A stretch of 64,000 bases of DNA from the NCBI RefSeq assembly GCF_019802085.1, contig NZ_JAHVHV010000004.1, positions 186,001 to 250,000 of the forward strand, given 5' to 3'. Position numbers and translations under genes: made by a program. This DNA is from Ferrimonas balearica. GTDB lineage: Bacteria; Pseudomonadota; Gammaproteobacteria; Enterobacterales; Shewanellaceae. The notes under the pieces were generated by a model. It was not told the origin of the DNA. It ran no database searches and saw only the letters and a program-made list of their open reading frames with translations. Numbering within the stretch: position 1 is the first letter of the stretch; the number at the start of each line of letters is the position of its first letter. Shown one piece after another: positions 53,722-63,847 of the stretch.

Positions 53722-56208
53722 TCAATTCTGCTGCGGCAGGTGCCGCTTGGTTTTGCGGGTGGGCAGGGTGTTGGCCGGATCGTCCGGCCACAGGTGCTTG
53801 GGATAGCGCCCCCGCATCTCTTTTTTCACCTCGCTCCAGGCCCCCTGCCAGAAGGCGGCCAGATCCTGGGTGATCTGGATGGGGCGGCGGGCCGGGGAGA
53901 GCAGCTCCAGGGTCACCGGCAGGGCCCCCCGGGCCAGGCGCGGGGTGTCGCTCTGGCCGTAGATCTCCTGCACGCGAACGGCCAGCTTGACCCCGTCGTC
54001 GTGGTAATGCAACGCCAGGCGGCTGCCGGTGGGCACCGTCAGGCTCTCCGGCAGCTCCCGATTAAGCAGCCCCTGCTGCTCCCAGGGCACCAAATCCAGC
54101 AGGATCTGGTAGAGATCCAGCTTGGCCAGCTGGCCAAACTTGGTCAGGCCATTGAGGTAGGGCCCGAGCCAGTCCGCCAGGGTGGCCCGCAGGGGCTCGT
54201 CGCCCAGATCCGGCCAGGGGCTGTCACTCAGGTGGCGCCGGGCCAGGGCCACACGGGCCTGAAGCGCCCGGGCACGATCGCTCCAGGGCAGGCTCTGGAG
54301 CCCCCGGCGGGCCACCTCCCCCAGCAGGGCATCGCGGTAATCCTCGTCGGTGAGATCCGACAGCCGTGCCCGGGCCACCACCAGGGCGCCCACCCGGGTC
54401 TGGCGCTCCGCCTTGAGGGCGCCGCTTTTGGCGTCCAGTCCGGCGTGGCGGGCCGTCTGGAACAGCTGGGGCTGAACGCGCTCCAGCGCCGCCAGGTCCA
54501 GCTCCGCCGCCAGGTGGATGCGAGCGTCCCCCTGGCCGGCCCGCTCGTTCAGGCTCGCCACCACCAGGTAGGGGGCGGCGCAGAGGGGATCCGCCTCCTC
54601 CAGCAAGGCCCCCGCGCCGTTGGCCAGCACGAAGCGGTGGCCGCTGCCGCCACGGTTCTGGGCGATGCGGTCGGGGAACGCCAGGGCCAGCAGCCAGCCG
54701 GCCTCGCTGTGGTGAGCGCTGCGCTCGGCGTGACCGCCCTTAAGCTGGCGCCACCACTTGTCCGCCATCTGCTTGTGTCGCCCCCGTCGCGCCGCTTCCA
54801 GGCGACGGCCCAGATCGGCGCCGAGGTCTTTGCCCCGCAGCGGGTCCCCCTCCTCCAGCAGCGCCGCCAGTTCGCAGGCCAGGCGTAAGGTGCCCGCCTC
54901 GCCGTCAGCGCGTTCCAGCTCCGCCGCCTTGACCAGCATGTGGCCCAGCCGGGGATCCGCCCCCAGGGCGTGCACCCGCTGACCCAGCGCCGTGATGCGC
55001 CCATCCTCGGCCACCAGCTCCAGCTGCCGAAGCAGTTGTCGGGCCCGCTGGACGGCGCCCTCCGGCGGTGGGCTCAGCCAGGCCAGCTCGCTCACCTCGG
55101 TGCTGCCCCAGGCCGCCAGCTCCAGCACCAGGCTCAGCAGATCGGCGCGCTGGATCTCCGGCACCTCCGACTCCGCCAGCCCCTGCTGCATCGCCTCGCT
55201 CCACAGCCGCACGCAGTGACCCGGCATCAGGCGCCCGGCCCGGCCGGCGCGCTGGGCGGCGGAGGATTGGCTGATCCGGGCCAGCTCCAGACGGGTCTGG
55301 CCGGTGCGCAGGTTGAGGCTGGCCCGACGCTGGTAGCCGGCGTCCACCACCACGGAGATCCCGTCGATGGTCAGGCTCGACTCCGCCAGGTTGGTGGCCA
55401 GCACCACCTTGCGCCGCCCGGTCTCGGGCACCGCCACCGCCCGGTCCTGCTCGGCGGGGCTCAGCTGGCCGTAGAGGGGACAGAGATCCACCTCGGGCCC
55501 CACCCGCTCCGCCAGCTGGGCCTGGGCCGCGCGGATCTCCCCCATGCCGGGCAGGAACACCAAAAGGTTGCCCTCCCGGCTGGCCAGCAATCGGATCACC
55601 TGGGCCACCAGGGCGCCCAGCCAGGGTTGGCCCTGGGGCACCGGGGCGTACTCCAGCGACACCGGGAAGCTGCGCCCCTCACTCTCCAGGTAGGCCGCCT
55701 CCGGCATCAGCTGGGCCAGGGGCTGGCCCTGCAAGGTGGCGGACATCAGCATCAGGGTGAGATCGTCCCGCAGGCCTCCCTGCACCTCCAGCGCCAGGGC
55801 CAGGGCCAGATCCGTGGCCAGGTGGCGCTCGTGCACCTCGTCAAACAGGATCAGGCCGACGCCGGTCAGCTCCGGGTCCGCCTGGATCAGCCGGGTCAGC
55901 ACCCCCTCGGTCACCACCTCCAGCCGGGTCTCGCGACTCACCTGGGTTTCGCCGCGCACCCGCAGGCCCACTTGCTGACCCACCCGCTCCCCCAGCTGCT
56001 TGGCCAGGTAGCGGGCGATCATCCGCGCCGCCAGGCGCCGGGGCTCCAGCAGCAGGATCTTGCCCTGCACCTCGGGCCAGGAAAGCAGCGCCAGCGGCAG
56101 GGCGGTGGACTTCCCCGCACCCGTGGGGGCGCGCAGGATCAACTGATTGTGTCCGGTGAGTTTTTCACGGATGCTGGGGAACAGATCCTGGACTGGCAGT
56201 GTCGACAA
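53722..56208 (-). CDS. hrpB: ATP-dependent helicase HrpB
   Basis: 828 residues (E. coli 809). DEAH/RHA-type: Walker A APTGAGKST, Walker B LFDEVHER, motif III LMSATLQG, motif V TNLAESSLTI and motif VI QRAGRAGR. It is an RNA-helicase-type ATPase of undefined substrate. I chose TTG 56208 as start because homology begins at STLPVQDLFPSIREKL, GAGAGAG lies upstream, and no ATG exists in the conserved region. Upstream of mrcB by nine bases. Confidence 0.93.
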   Translation of the reverse strand: MSTLPVQDLFPSIREKLTGHNQLILRAPTGAGKSTALPLALLSWPEVQGKILLLEPRRLAARMIARYLAKQLGERVGQQVGLRVRGETQVSRETRLEVVTEGVLTRLIQADPELTGVGLILFDEVHERHLATDLALALALEVQGGLRDDLTLMLMSATLQGQPLAQLMPEAAYLESEGRSFPVSLEYAPVPQGQPWLGALVAQVIRLLASREGNLLVFLPGMGEIRAAQAQLAERVGPEVDLCPLYGQLSPAEQDRAVAVPETGRRKVVLATNLAESSLTIDGISVVVDAGYQRRASLNLRTGQTRLELARISQSSAAQRAGRAGRLMPGHCVRLWSEAMQQGLAESEVPEIQRADLLSLVLELAAWGSTEVSELAWLSPPPEGAVQRARQLLRQLELVAEDGRITALGQRVHALGADPRLGHMLVKAAELERADGEAGTLRLACELAALLEEGDPLRGKDLGADLGRRLEAARRGRHKQMADKWWRQLKGGHAERSAHHSEAGWLLALAFPDRIAQNRGGSGHRFVLANGAGALLEEADPLCAAPYLVVASLNERAGQGDARIHLAAELDLAALERVQPQLFQTARHAGLDAKSGALKAERQTRVGALVVARARLSDLTDEDYRDALLGEVARRGLQSLPWSDRARALQARVALARRHLSDSPWPDLGDEPLRATLADWLGPYLNGLTKFGQLAKLDLYQILLDLVPWEQQGLLNRELPESLTVPTGSRLALHYHDDGVKLAVRVQEIYGQSDTPRLARGALPVTLELLSPARRPIQITQDLAAFWQGAWSEVKKEMRGRYPKHLWPDDPANTLPTRKTKRHLPQQN

Positions 56209-56320
56209 CTCCGAGACTCTCTCAAAACGTGGGGGGGATAATCGGGGCCCTAGTGTACTGCCCACCCCCGGGCAGGCCAAGTTTGGGCCGGGAACGTCAT
56301 CGCAGCACAAGGAGGCCTCT

Positions 56321-56863
56321 ATGGCGGAGCGGATGTTTTTCTCCGTCCCCCTGGACCGCATTACCCAGCTGGAGCTGATCCGGCTGCAGGCCCAACTGGG
56401 CGTCACCCTGGGTGGCCGTGCCCGAGTGGTCCCCGCGGCCAACTTCCACCTGACCCTGGCTTTTCTCGGCCCGGTGACCCAGGGCCAGCGCCTGGCCCTG
56501 CTGCAGCGCTGGCAGGCCCTGTCGGTGCCCGAGGTGAGCCTGACCCTGGATGGCCTGGCCTACTGGCCGCGCTCCGGGGTGGTCTGCCTGACCGCCAAGC
56601 AAACCCCCATCGCCCTGGCGGAGTTGGCCAACGCCCTGCGCCAGGACGCCAGCGGCCACCAACTGCACCAGAGCCAGCGCGGTTTCCGCCCCCATGTGTC
56701 GCTGTTTCGCGGGGTGGAGCGCCTGGAGGGGGACCTGCCCGAGATTGCCCCCATCAGCTTTAGCGTCCGCGAGGTGGACCTGATGGTCTCGGTGTTCGAG
56801 GGCAAGGGGGTCAGCTACCAGAGCGTTAAGCGCTGGGGGCCCCATCTGAGCTCCGTCACCTGA
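56321..56863 (+). CDS. thpR: RNA 2',3'-cyclic phosphodiesterase
   Basis: 180 residues from ATG 56321 with GGAGG upstream. The LigT/2H fold needs two H-x-T/S-x motifs: HLTLAF near residue 46 and HVSLFRG near residue 127, both present. It hydrolyses 2',3'-cyclic phosphates on RNA ends. Divergent from hrpB. Length is normal. Confidence 0.93.
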   Translation: MAERMFFSVPLDRITQLELIRLQAQLGVTLGGRARVVPAANFHLTLAFLGPVTQGQRLALLQRWQALSVPEVSLTLDGLAYWPRSGVVCLTAKQTPIALAELANALRQDASGHQLHQSQRGFRPHVSLFRGVERLEGDLPEIAPISFSVREVDLMVSVFEGKGVSYQSVKRWGPHLSSVT

Positions 56864-56989
56864 GCCGATACCGCCACTGCGCGGTTTTGTGATCCCGCCA
56901 CCGACCGCCATTCAAAAGCGTGAACGCTCACAATGCACTCAAAGGCGTAATTTTTTAGACTGCGCGTCCCTTATCCCGGACCCTTCCCT

Positions 56990-58144
56990 ATGCGCACCCT
57001 TCTGTTTGCGACGGCCAGCCTGTTGGCCGCCAGCCTGCCCCTGTCCGCCAGCGCGGTGGATCTGACCGAAAAAGGCCTGACCGAGATCCTCACCGCCGAG
57101 GAGCTCAAGCAGGTGTTTGCCGATCGCGGCCCCAATGGCGACCCGAAAGACCTCATTGGCCGGGGGCTCAATCGGGTTTCCGGCGATCCGCTGCTGCGCT
57201 GCATCACCGACACCGATCTGGTGCTGCTGCCCAACAACGGCGGCACCCTGGGCAGCCTGTACCCCACCAATGCCGCCGCTTTGGCCGGCACTTTGGAGGA
57301 CAGCGTCCAGGGCCATGAGGCGCAAGCAACCCGGGTGCGCCAGTTCGCCTACGGCATCGAGGCGATCCAAGAGGGCACCTCGGTGGTGGGGTACCGTGCC
57401 CAGCGCACCGAGCAATGGGGCAACGCCACCTTCACCCGGATGCACGACAGCGCGGTGCGTTGGGCGGCCCACGACTCCGAGGCCAGTAAGCTCAACTTCC
57501 GCAGCGCCTGTGGCGATGCCCACATCCACAGCGTGCAGCAGGGCTACGCCTGGTACTACTCCCTCAATGTGCTGTCCGACAGCCACAGCCGGGACGAGCG
57601 CCGTGCCCTGCGCCAGGCGATCCTCAGTGCCCTGGCCAGCGACAGCGCCGAGGCGATCCGGGCCCTGGTCAACGACAACCCCGGCTACCGCTTCGAGGTG
57701 CAGATGCTGCGCCTGGGCGTCAACGGCCCCATGAGCGAACCCACCCTGGAGGGGCTCTACCACTTTCTCAAGGGCAATGGCGGCGCGCTGAGCGGCGATG
57801 CGCTGCTGACCCAGGCCAACAGCCACTACTTCCAGGTCGAAGGGACCGCCCAACAGCACAGCTACTGGGACCAGTACCTGGATTACCGTCCCGCCCGGGA
57901 GAACGCCTCTCGCTGGGAGACGATGGTGCGCGTGTTCCATCCCCGCCACTGCGGCCAGGGGGGCCAGGCTCCGGCGGCCCTGTGCGAGGAGACCGAACAG
58001 ATGGCCTACCGGATGAGCGAGCAGTTTTGCGCCCTGACGGATCAGTGGGACCAGTGCCTCTCCCCCTACGAGCCCGCCTGCACCCTGCCCAGCGGTGCCC
58101 CCTGTGACGCCATCCAGAACCTGAGCCCGGAGGAGGCCCAATGA
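56990..58144 (+). CDS. Secreted protein of unknown function, possibly MACPF/aerolysin-like
   Basis: 384 residues with signal peptide ending about ASA|VDLT. The segment FRSACGDAHIHSVQQGYAWYYSLNV resembles the Cys-Gly-Asp-x-(H/F/Y)-(I/V) turn seen in some bacterial MACPF-like proteins, but the match is too short to rely on. The C-terminal 70 residues have six Cys. It is co-translated with the following lipoprotein (ATGA). No partner toxin or immunity gene evident. Confidence 0.75.
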   Translation: MRTLLFATASLLAASLPLSASAVDLTEKGLTEILTAEELKQVFADRGPNGDPKDLIGRGLNRVSGDPLLRCITDTDLVLLPNNGGTLGSLYPTNAAALAGTLEDSVQGHEAQATRVRQFAYGIEAIQEGTSVVGYRAQRTEQWGNATFTRMHDSAVRWAAHDSEASKLNFRSACGDAHIHSVQQGYAWYYSLNVLSDSHSRDERRALRQAILSALASDSAEAIRALVNDNPGYRFEVQMLRLGVNGPMSEPTLEGLYHFLKGNGGALSGDALLTQANSHYFQVEGTAQQHSYWDQYLDYRPARENASRWETMVRVFHPRHCGQGGQAPAALCEETEQMAYRMSEQFCALTDQWDQCLSPYEPACTLPSGAPCDAIQNLSPEEAQ

Positions 58145-58785
58145 TCACCCCACGCCTCACCCTCCCCCGCTTCACTCTGGCCCTCGCCGGGGCCCTGCTG
58201 CTGACCGCCTGCGGCAGCGACCAGGCCGCGGATCCGACCCCGCCGACGGTGCAGTACTGGCTCCAGGAGGGCGCCGAGCGCCCCAACTTTGTCCACTTCA
58301 GCGACGGCGGTCGTCAGCTCCACCTGCAACGGTTCAGCGGCGGCCACCTGTGCAGCCTCGACAGCGTCACCACAGAAGATTTCATCCTTATCGGTGATCC
58401 GCAGCAGGAGGAGCGCGTCCAGCTGGAATACTCCGGCCCGGACGGCGAGCCGGTCGAAGGCGTCTTTGTGCGAACCGAACAGGATCCCCAGGGGCTCTTC
58501 CCGCCCTGCGACACCCTGAACGCCTATAACGGCCTCTACGAGGTGCTCTCGCCCCTGGCCCACTTCGACTACTGGCAGGTCTCGCTGCCAGAGGCCACCG
58601 GCTACCGCTACCTGGCGGCCCAAGGCTGCTACCAGGCGGAGCCCATCGAGCATTGGGTTCGGGAGGCCACCTGGCACACCACCGCCGGCCCCGGACTGTC
58701 GGTCACCCACCCGCACGACGGCGCCCAGCAACGCAGTGAGCTGCGCTTTCGCGCCGCCGCCCCCGATCTGCCCCTGTGCCCCTGA
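58141..58785 (+). CDS. Predicted lipoprotein of unknown function, coupled to the previous gene
   Basis: 214 residues, ATG 58141 overlapping the previous stop. A lipoprotein signal ends LLTACGS (Cys24). The mature domain has five further Cys. It and the preceding secreted protein are likely to act together at the cell surface, since they are co-translated and both exported. No family recognised. Confidence 0.78.
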   Translation: MITPRLTLPRFTLALAGALLLTACGSDQAADPTPPTVQYWLQEGAERPNFVHFSDGGRQLHLQRFSGGHLCSLDSVTTEDFILIGDPQQEERVQLEYSGPDGEPVEGVFVRTEQDPQGLFPPCDTLNAYNGLYEVLSPLAHFDYWQVSLPEATGYRYLAAQGCYQAEPIEHWVREATWHTTAGPGLSVTHPHDGAQQRSELRFRAAAPDLPLCP

Positions 58786-58797
58786 AGGCGGGGCAGC

Positions 58798-59721
58798 TCA
58801 GTCCGGCAGCAGGTTCCGCGCTTTAAGCTGGGCCAGGGTCTGCTGACAGCGGGCCTGGAAGGCGTCCCGCAGCAGCCGGGCGGCGGGGGTGATGGAGTGA
58901 CGGCTGGGAAACACCAGCCACAGCTCGGTGCCCTTGGGCCGGTAGTCCGGCATCAGGGGTACCAGGCGCCCCGCCAGCAGATCCTCGGCCAGATCCAGGC
59001 AGGATTTCACCGCCAGGCCGTGGCCCGCCACGCACCAGCGACGCACCAGATCGCCGTCGTTGGCGGCCCGGTTGCTGCGCATCCGCACCCGATGGGTGCT
59101 GCCCCCGTGCTGGAACTCCCAGAGATCGTTGAGCCGGTCGTAGAGCTGGTAAAGCAGGCCATTGTGGCTGGCCAGCTGCTCCGGGGTGGTGGGGGTGCCG
59201 TGGGCCTCGAGGTAATCGGGGCTGGCGCAGAGCAGCCGGGGCACGTCACAGAGTTTGAAGCCGTAGAGGCTGGCGTCGTTGGGGGCGCCGTAACGCAGCG
59301 CCATGTCCACCCCATCCCGGTAGAAATCCACCTTGCTGTCACTGAAGTGGGCCCGCAGGGAGAGGTTGGGGTGCTCGGCCATCACCGCATCGAGCCAACT
59401 GGCCACCCGGTTGCGCCCCAGGTCCGAGCTGAGCGCCAGGCGCAGCTCGCCATCCACCACGTCCAGCTCCTCCCGCATGGTCTGCCGGGCCTGGGCCAGC
59501 AGACGCAGCGCCTGCTCGCACTGGGGCAGGTAGCGCTCCCCCGCCTTGGAGAGGCGCAGCTGCCGGGTGGTGCGGATAAAGAGCTCCGCCCCCAAAGCGG
59601 CCTCCACCCGTTTGACCGCCGCACTGGCGGTGCCGGTGCGCAGATCCAGGCTGACGGCGGCGGCGGTGATGCTGCGACACTCCGCCACCTTGAGCACCAC
59701 CTGGAGATCCTCCAACTGCAT
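58798..59721 (-). CDS. LysR-family transcriptional regulator
   Basis: 307 residues from ATG 59721 (the longer frame uses a TTG without conservation). HTH region MQLEDLQVVLKVAECRSITAAA then RTGTASAAVKRVEAALGAELF. The C-terminal effector domain follows. It is divergent from the monooxygenase gene and likely controls it through the GGAA-N8-TTCC site at 59738-59753. Confidence 0.92.
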   Translation of the reverse strand: MQLEDLQVVLKVAECRSITAAAVSLDLRTGTASAAVKRVEAALGAELFIRTTRQLRLSKAGERYLPQCEQALRLLAQARQTMREELDVVDGELRLALSSDLGRNRVASWLDAVMAEHPNLSLRAHFSDSKVDFYRDGVDMALRYGAPNDASLYGFKLCDVPRLLCASPDYLEAHGTPTTPEQLASHNGLLYQLYDRLNDLWEFQHGGSTHRVRMRSNRAANDGDLVRRWCVAGHGLAVKSCLDLAEDLLAGRLVPLMPDYRPKGTELWLVFPSRHSITPAARLLRDAFQARCQQTLAQLKARNLLPD

Positions 59722-59737
59722 ATTGTCCACCAATTTT

Positions 59738-59753
59738 GGAAAATGATTCTTCC
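59738..59753. promoter_or_regulatory. Candidate LysR-box between regulator and monooxygenase
   Basis: GGAA-N8-TTCC inverted repeat just upstream of the LysR start, in the shared 110-base divergent promoter region. Confidence 0.5.
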
Positions 59754-59831
59754 ATTATGGCGTTTCCGGCCGGGCTAACAACGTCTAATCTGTGTCCCCG
59801 TTAACCGACATTCACTCGTGAGGAGACACCC

Positions 59832-60122
59832 ATGGCGAACCTGACCATCGTGGCCAACATCATTGCCAAAGCCGACCGCATCGACCTGGTGAAAGCCGAG
59901 CTGCAGAAGCTCATCGACCCCACCCGCGCCGAAGCCGGCTGCGTCCAGTACGATCTGCACCAGGACAACGACAACCCGGCCCACTTCCTGTTCTTCGAGA
60001 ACTGGACCAGCCGCGCGCTGTGGCAGGACCACATGGCCAACCAGCACCTCAAGGACTACCTGGCCGCCACCGAGGGCGCTGTGGAGCAGTTCACCGTTAA
60101 CGAGATGACCCAGATCGGCTGA
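59832..60122 (+). CDS. Putative quinol monooxygenase (ABM/YgiN-like)
   Basis: 96 residues, RBS GAGGAG. Antibiotic-biosynthesis-monooxygenase fold: MANLTIVANIIAKADRID and TRAEAGCVQYDLHQDNDNPAHFLFFENW. YgiN oxidises menadiol-type quinols. The divergent LysR is its probable regulator, suggesting response to a quinone or aromatic signal. Confidence 0.88.
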   Translation: MANLTIVANIIAKADRIDLVKAELQKLIDPTRAEAGCVQYDLHQDNDNPAHFLFFENWTSRALWQDHMANQHLKDYLAATEGAVEQFTVNEMTQIG

Positions 60123-60155
60123 GTCTCGCCGCCCTAGAGGCCTTCCAAAACACGA

Positions 60156-60179
60156 AAAGCCCCCAAATCGGGGGCTTTA
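60156..60179. terminator. Bidirectional intrinsic terminator
   Basis: AAAGCCCCC-aaatc-GGGGGCTTT between the monooxygenase and convergent pepB. Confidence 0.8.
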
Positions 60180-60224
60180 TCTGTCCAGCGGACTCACCGC
60201 GGGACGTTGGACGCCGGACTGACG

Positions 60225-61502
60225 TCAGGCTTTAAGCAGCAGGTTGGCGATGGTCAGCATCCCCAGGCCCGTGGCGCCTTCGGCGTTCATGCCATCGGCG
60301 CTGTCGGCGTAGCTGCCGGCCAGGTCGAGGTGCAGCCAGCCCTTGGGCGGAGTGCCGGCGAAGCGGCTCAAAAAGCCCGCGGCGTTGGAGGCGCCACCGG
60401 CGCCGCCGCCCTTGACCGCCCGGCTGTTGGCGGTGTCGGCAAAGGCGGAGGGGCACTTGTCGGCGTGGAAGGGCTCCAGCGGCAGGCGCCACAGCCCCTC
60501 GTCCACCTCGGCGGCGGCGTCCAGGGCGTCCTCGGCGGCCTCGTCATCCAGGCTGAACAGGGCGTTGTAGTCCGATCCCAGGGCGGCCACCGCGGCGCCG
60601 GTCAGGGTGGCGGCGTCGATGATCCGCTCCGCCCCGGCCTCGTTGGCGGCCATCAGGCCATCGGCCAGCACCAGGCGCCCTTCGGCGTCGGTGTTGACGA
60701 TCTCCACGCTGGTGCCGTTCTTGTAATGGAGGATGTCCCCCAGCTTGTAGGCGTGGCCGGAGATCAGGTTCTCGGCGCAGCAGAGGAACAGCTTGACCCG
60801 CTTATCCAGGCCGCGGGCGATGGCCAGCTTGAGGGCCGCAGACACCGTGGCCGCGCCCCCCATGTCGCACTTCATCGCCACCATGCCGGCGCTGGGCTTG
60901 ATGCTGTAGCCGCCGGAGTCGAAGGTGATCCCCTTGCCCACCAGGGCCACGCTCACCGGGGCGTCGTGGTCACCGGTGGGGTTGTAGTCCAGCTCCAGCA
61001 GCACCGGTGGACGCTCGGAACCGCGGCCGACGGCGTGGATCCCCACCCAGCCGGCGGCCAGCAGGGCGTCACCGACGATCTGACGGGTGGTGATGTGCTC
61101 GGGGGCCAGGCCGGATAGGCGCTCGGCCACCTCGTCCGCCAGCACCTCGGGGCTCAGGGCCTCCGGAGTGGCGTTGGTCAGATCCTTCAGGAAGGCCTGG
61201 GCCTGGCGCTGGGCGTCCAGCTGGTCAGCGTGGGAGGCCCACTGGATCTCGCCGGCCTCCTTGGCGGTGCCGAAGCCGCAGGCGAAGCGCCACTGCAGGA
61301 TGGGGTTCCACTCCTCACCGGTCAGGGCGACCTGGCGGATCCCCTGGTTGGTGATCTGGCGGGCCGCGGCCTGCACCTGGCGGAACAGATCGCCTTCACC
61401 CAGGTGGATGCGGGCGGTGTCGCCGTCGAAACTCACCTTGGCGTTGCCCCAGGCGGTGGGGGCCGCCTCAGTATCCAGCACCACCTTAATGCGATCAGTC
61501 AT
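60225..61502 (-). CDS. pepB: Peptidase B (M17 leucyl aminopeptidase family)
   Basis: 425 residues from ATG 61502, with AAGGA upstream; E. coli PepB has 427. Two-metal M17 catalytic core: LVGKGITFDSGGYSIKPSAGM, KCDMGGAATV and the signature NTDAEGRLVLADG. It removes N-terminal residues, preferring acidic or polar ones. Not in the isc-linked context seen in E. coli. Monocistronic. Confidence 0.95.
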   Translation of the reverse strand: MTDRIKVVLDTEAAPTAWGNAKVSFDGDTARIHLGEGDLFRQVQAAARQITNQGIRQVALTGEEWNPILQWRFACGFGTAKEAGEIQWASHADQLDAQRQAQAFLKDLTNATPEALSPEVLADEVAERLSGLAPEHITTRQIVGDALLAAGWVGIHAVGRGSERPPVLLELDYNPTGDHDAPVSVALVGKGITFDSGGYSIKPSAGMVAMKCDMGGAATVSAALKLAIARGLDKRVKLFLCCAENLISGHAYKLGDILHYKNGTSVEIVNTDAEGRLVLADGLMAANEAGAERIIDAATLTGAAVAALGSDYNALFSLDDEAAEDALDAAAEVDEGLWRLPLEPFHADKCPSAFADTANSRAVKGGGAGGASNAAGFLSRFAGTPPKGWLHLDLAGSYADSADGMNAEGATGLGMLTIANLLLKA

Positions 61503-61598
61503 TGACGATGTCCTTTTCTTCTTCGTATTAATGTGGGCCACAGTGTACCAGAGGATCCGCCGGGCGGCGTTTGCCCGGCCAAAAAGTCACGGAGCCCC

Positions 61599-62306
61599 AT
61601 GAAGTTTTCGCCCCCCCTGCAATCCGCCACCCTGATCAAACGCTACAAGCGCTTCCTGGCCGACGTGCGCCTGGAGGACGGCAGCGAGACCACCCTGCAC
61701 TGCCCCAACACCGGCGCCATGACCGGCTGCGCCGAGCCCGGCTGGCGGGTGTGGTATTCCGACTCCGGCAACCCCAAGCGCAAGTACCCCTGCACCTGGG
61801 AGCTGGTGGAGAACGACCAGGGCCATCGCATCAGCGTCAACACCGGTCGGGCCAACGCCCTGGCGGAGGCGGGGATCCGCGCCGGCCTGCTGCCCAGCCT
61901 GGCCGCCGACGCCGAGATCCGACGGGAGGTGAAGTACGGCAGCGAAAACAGCCGCATCGACCTCTTGCTCACCGGGAATGATCTGATAAGTTGCTATATC
62001 GAAGTAAAAAATGTCACTTTGCTCGGCGACCAGGGTCAGGGCCATTTCCCCGACGCGGTCACCACAAGAGGCCAGAAGCACCTGCGGGAGCTGATGGAGA
62101 TGGTCCAACAGGGCCACCGGGCCGTACTGCTGTTTATGGTGGCCCATACCGGGATTGAGCGAGTCAGCCCGGCGCAGCACATCGATCCGGAGTACGCCCG
62201 GTTGTGCCGTGAGGCGGTGGCGGCCGGGGTGGAGATCCTGGCCCTGGGCTGTGACATCGACGAGACGGGGATCCGCCCCAGCCGGCCCCTAAACGTCAAC
62301 CTTTAG
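61599..62306 (+). CDS. sfsA: Sugar fermentation stimulation protein homologue
   Basis: 235 residues from ATG 61599, with GGAG upstream. SfsA features: [30 protein letters not shown], and the nuclease-like [10 protein letters not shown]. In E. coli it was named for maltose fermentation; it has a nuclease fold. Precedes dksA, the usual order. Confidence 0.94.
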   Translation: MKFSPPLQSATLIKRYKRFLADVRLEDGSETTLHCPNTGAMTGCAEPGWRVWYSDSGNPKRKYPCTWELVENDQGHRISVNTGRANALAEAGIRAGLLPSLAADAEIRREVKYGSENSRIDLLLTGNDLISCYIEVKNVTLLGDQGQGHFPDAVTTRGQKHLRELMEMVQQGHRAVLLFMVAHTGIERVSPAQHIDPEYARLCREAVAAGVEILALGCDIDETGIRPSRPLNVNL

Positions 62307-62394
62307 AAAACAACTGCTAAACTTGGCCGCCAACATAAAGAGTGATATATCGCACTGTCGACCGGTCCTAGTTAGCAATATGGCTCGCAGGGAA

Positions 62395-62423
62395 TTGCGC
62401 AAACGGGATCCATCTGATATAGA
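62395..62423 (+). promoter_or_regulatory. Probable dksA promoter
   Basis: -35 TTGCGC (62395-62400), 17-base spacer, -10 TATAGA (62418-62423), about 55 bases before the dksA start. Confidence 0.65.
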
Positions 62424-62478
62424 TAGCGCCCCATTCTGAGGATCGCCTCTCGTTTGACAGAGTAACAGGAGACGCCTA

Positions 62479-62925
62479 ATGCCGCAGGGCAAAGCGAAAA
62501 AGATAGGTGTATTGGCCTACGCCAACGTGGAACCTTACCGGGAAGAGCCTGGTGAGGAGTACATGAACGAGAAGCAGCTGGCTCACTTCAAGACCATCCT
62601 CGAAGCCTGGCGCAACCAGCTGCGTGAAGAAGTGGACCGCACCGTGCACCACATGCAGGACGAAGCCGCCAACTTCCCGGATCCTGTGGACCGCGCCGCC
62701 CAGGAAGAGGAGTTCAGCCTCGAGCTGCGCACCCGCGACCGTGAGCGTAAGCTGATCAAGAAGATCGAGAAGACGCTGATCAAGGTCCAGGAAGACGACT
62801 TCGGCTTCTGCGACTCCTGCGGTGTCGAAATCGGCATCCGCCGCCTGGAAGCGCGTCCCACCGCGGACCTCTGCATCGACTGCAAGACGCTGGCCGAGAT
62901 CAAGGAAAAACAGCTGGTTGGTTAA
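62479..62925 (+). CDS. dksA: RNA polymerase-binding transcription factor DksA
   Basis: 148 residues, RBS AGGAG. The coiled-coil tip [17 protein letters not shown] keeps both acidic residues (D68 and D71, equal to E. coli D71 and D74), and the zinc finger has C111, C114, C132 and C135. It works with ppGpp in the stringent response, repressing promoters such as those of the stable RNA genes seen in this window. Confidence 0.98.
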   Translation: MPQGKAKKIGVLAYANVEPYREEPGEEYMNEKQLAHFKTILEAWRNQLREEVDRTVHHMQDEAANFPDPVDRAAQEEEFSLELRTRDRERKLIKKIEKTLIKVQEDDFGFCDSCGVEIGIRRLEARPTADLCIDCKTLAEIKEKQLVG

Positions 62926-62937
62926 ACCAGACTGACA

Positions 62938-62963
62938 ACGGGAGGCACAGCCTCCCGTTTTTG
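62938..62963 (+). terminator. Intrinsic terminator after dksA
   Basis: ACGGGAGG-cacag-CCTCCCGTTTTTG; the gluQ start lies only a few bases beyond, so partial read-through may supply gluQ. Confidence 0.85.
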
Positions 62964-62968
62964 TTGGT

Positions 62969-63847
62969 ATGAGCTCTTCCTACATCGGGCGCTTTGCGCC
63001 CTCCCCCTCCGGCCCGCTCCACTTTGGCTCCCTGATCGCCGCCGTCGGCAGCTACCTGCGCGCCCGCGCCCAGGACGGCCAGTGGCTGGTGCGGATGGAG
63101 GACATCGATCCGCCCCGGGAGATGCCCGGCGCCGCGGACCGCATCCTGCGCACCCTGACGGCCCACGGCCTGCACTGGGACGGCGAGGTGCTCTTCCAGA
63201 GCCAGCGCGCCGAGCGCTACGACGCCATCCTGGATCGCCTGGCTAAGCAGGGCCAAAGCTACCCCTGCAACTGTACCCGCAAGCGCATCAAGTCCGTCGG
63301 TGGCCTCTACGATGGCCACTGCCGCCAGACACCGCCCTCTGAGGGCCCGGTGGCCCTGCGTCTGCACAACCGATTGGCGGTCCAGCATTTCGACGACGCT
63401 TTGCTCGGCCCCATCGACACCGACGCCCCCTTCGCCGGCGAGGATTTCATCCTCAAGCGCCGGGACGGCCTCTACGCCTACCAGCTGGCGGTGGTGGTGG
63501 ACGATCACGACCAGGGGATCACCGAGGTGGTACGGGGCAACGACCTGCTGGAGGCCACGGTGCGCCAGTTGACCCTGTTCGGTCAGCTCGGCTGGGCGCC
63601 GCCAACCTACCTGCACCTGCCCCTGGCGGTGTGGGCGGACGGCAACAAGCTCTCCAAACAGAACCACGCCCCGGCCCTGGACGACGCCACCCCCAGCGCC
63701 AACCTGCTGCGGGCGCTGCGCTTTCTGGGCCAGACCTCCGACCCCGATTGGGCCGACCTGCCCCCCCAGGCGCTGCTCGAACAGGCGGTGTCTGGATTCC
63801 GACTCGAGGCGATTTCCCGGCAACGGAGTCTGCCAGCGCCGCTTTAA
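62969..63847 (+). CDS. gluQ: Glutamyl-Q tRNA(Asp) synthetase
   Basis: 292 residues. Class I synthetase core without the anticodon-binding domain. [14 protein letters not shown] holds the HIGH-like site, the zinc-binding [12 protein letters not shown]...YDGHC is intact, and the KMSKS equivalent is KLSKQN. It attaches glutamate to queuosine in tRNA-Asp. Follows dksA immediately, as is typical. Confidence 0.96.
   Translation: MSSSYIGRFAPSPSGPLHFGSLIAAVGSYLRARAQDGQWLVRMEDIDPPREMPGAADRILRTLTAHGLHWDGEVLFQSQRAERYDAILDRLAKQGQSYPCNCTRKRIKSVGGLYDGHCRQTPPSEGPVALRLHNRLAVQHFDDALLGPIDTDAPFAGEDFILKRRDGLYAYQLAVVVDDHDQGITEVVRGNDLLEATVRQLTLFGQLGWAPPTYLHLPLAVWADGNKLSKQNHAPALDDATPSANLLRALRFLGQTSDPDWADLPPQALLEQAVSGFRLEAISRQRSLPAPL

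Noticed and set aside
56915-56935. AGCGT-GA-ACGCT palindrome before the secreted-protein gene
   Set aside because: Too short to distinguish from chance, with no link to a known regulator.
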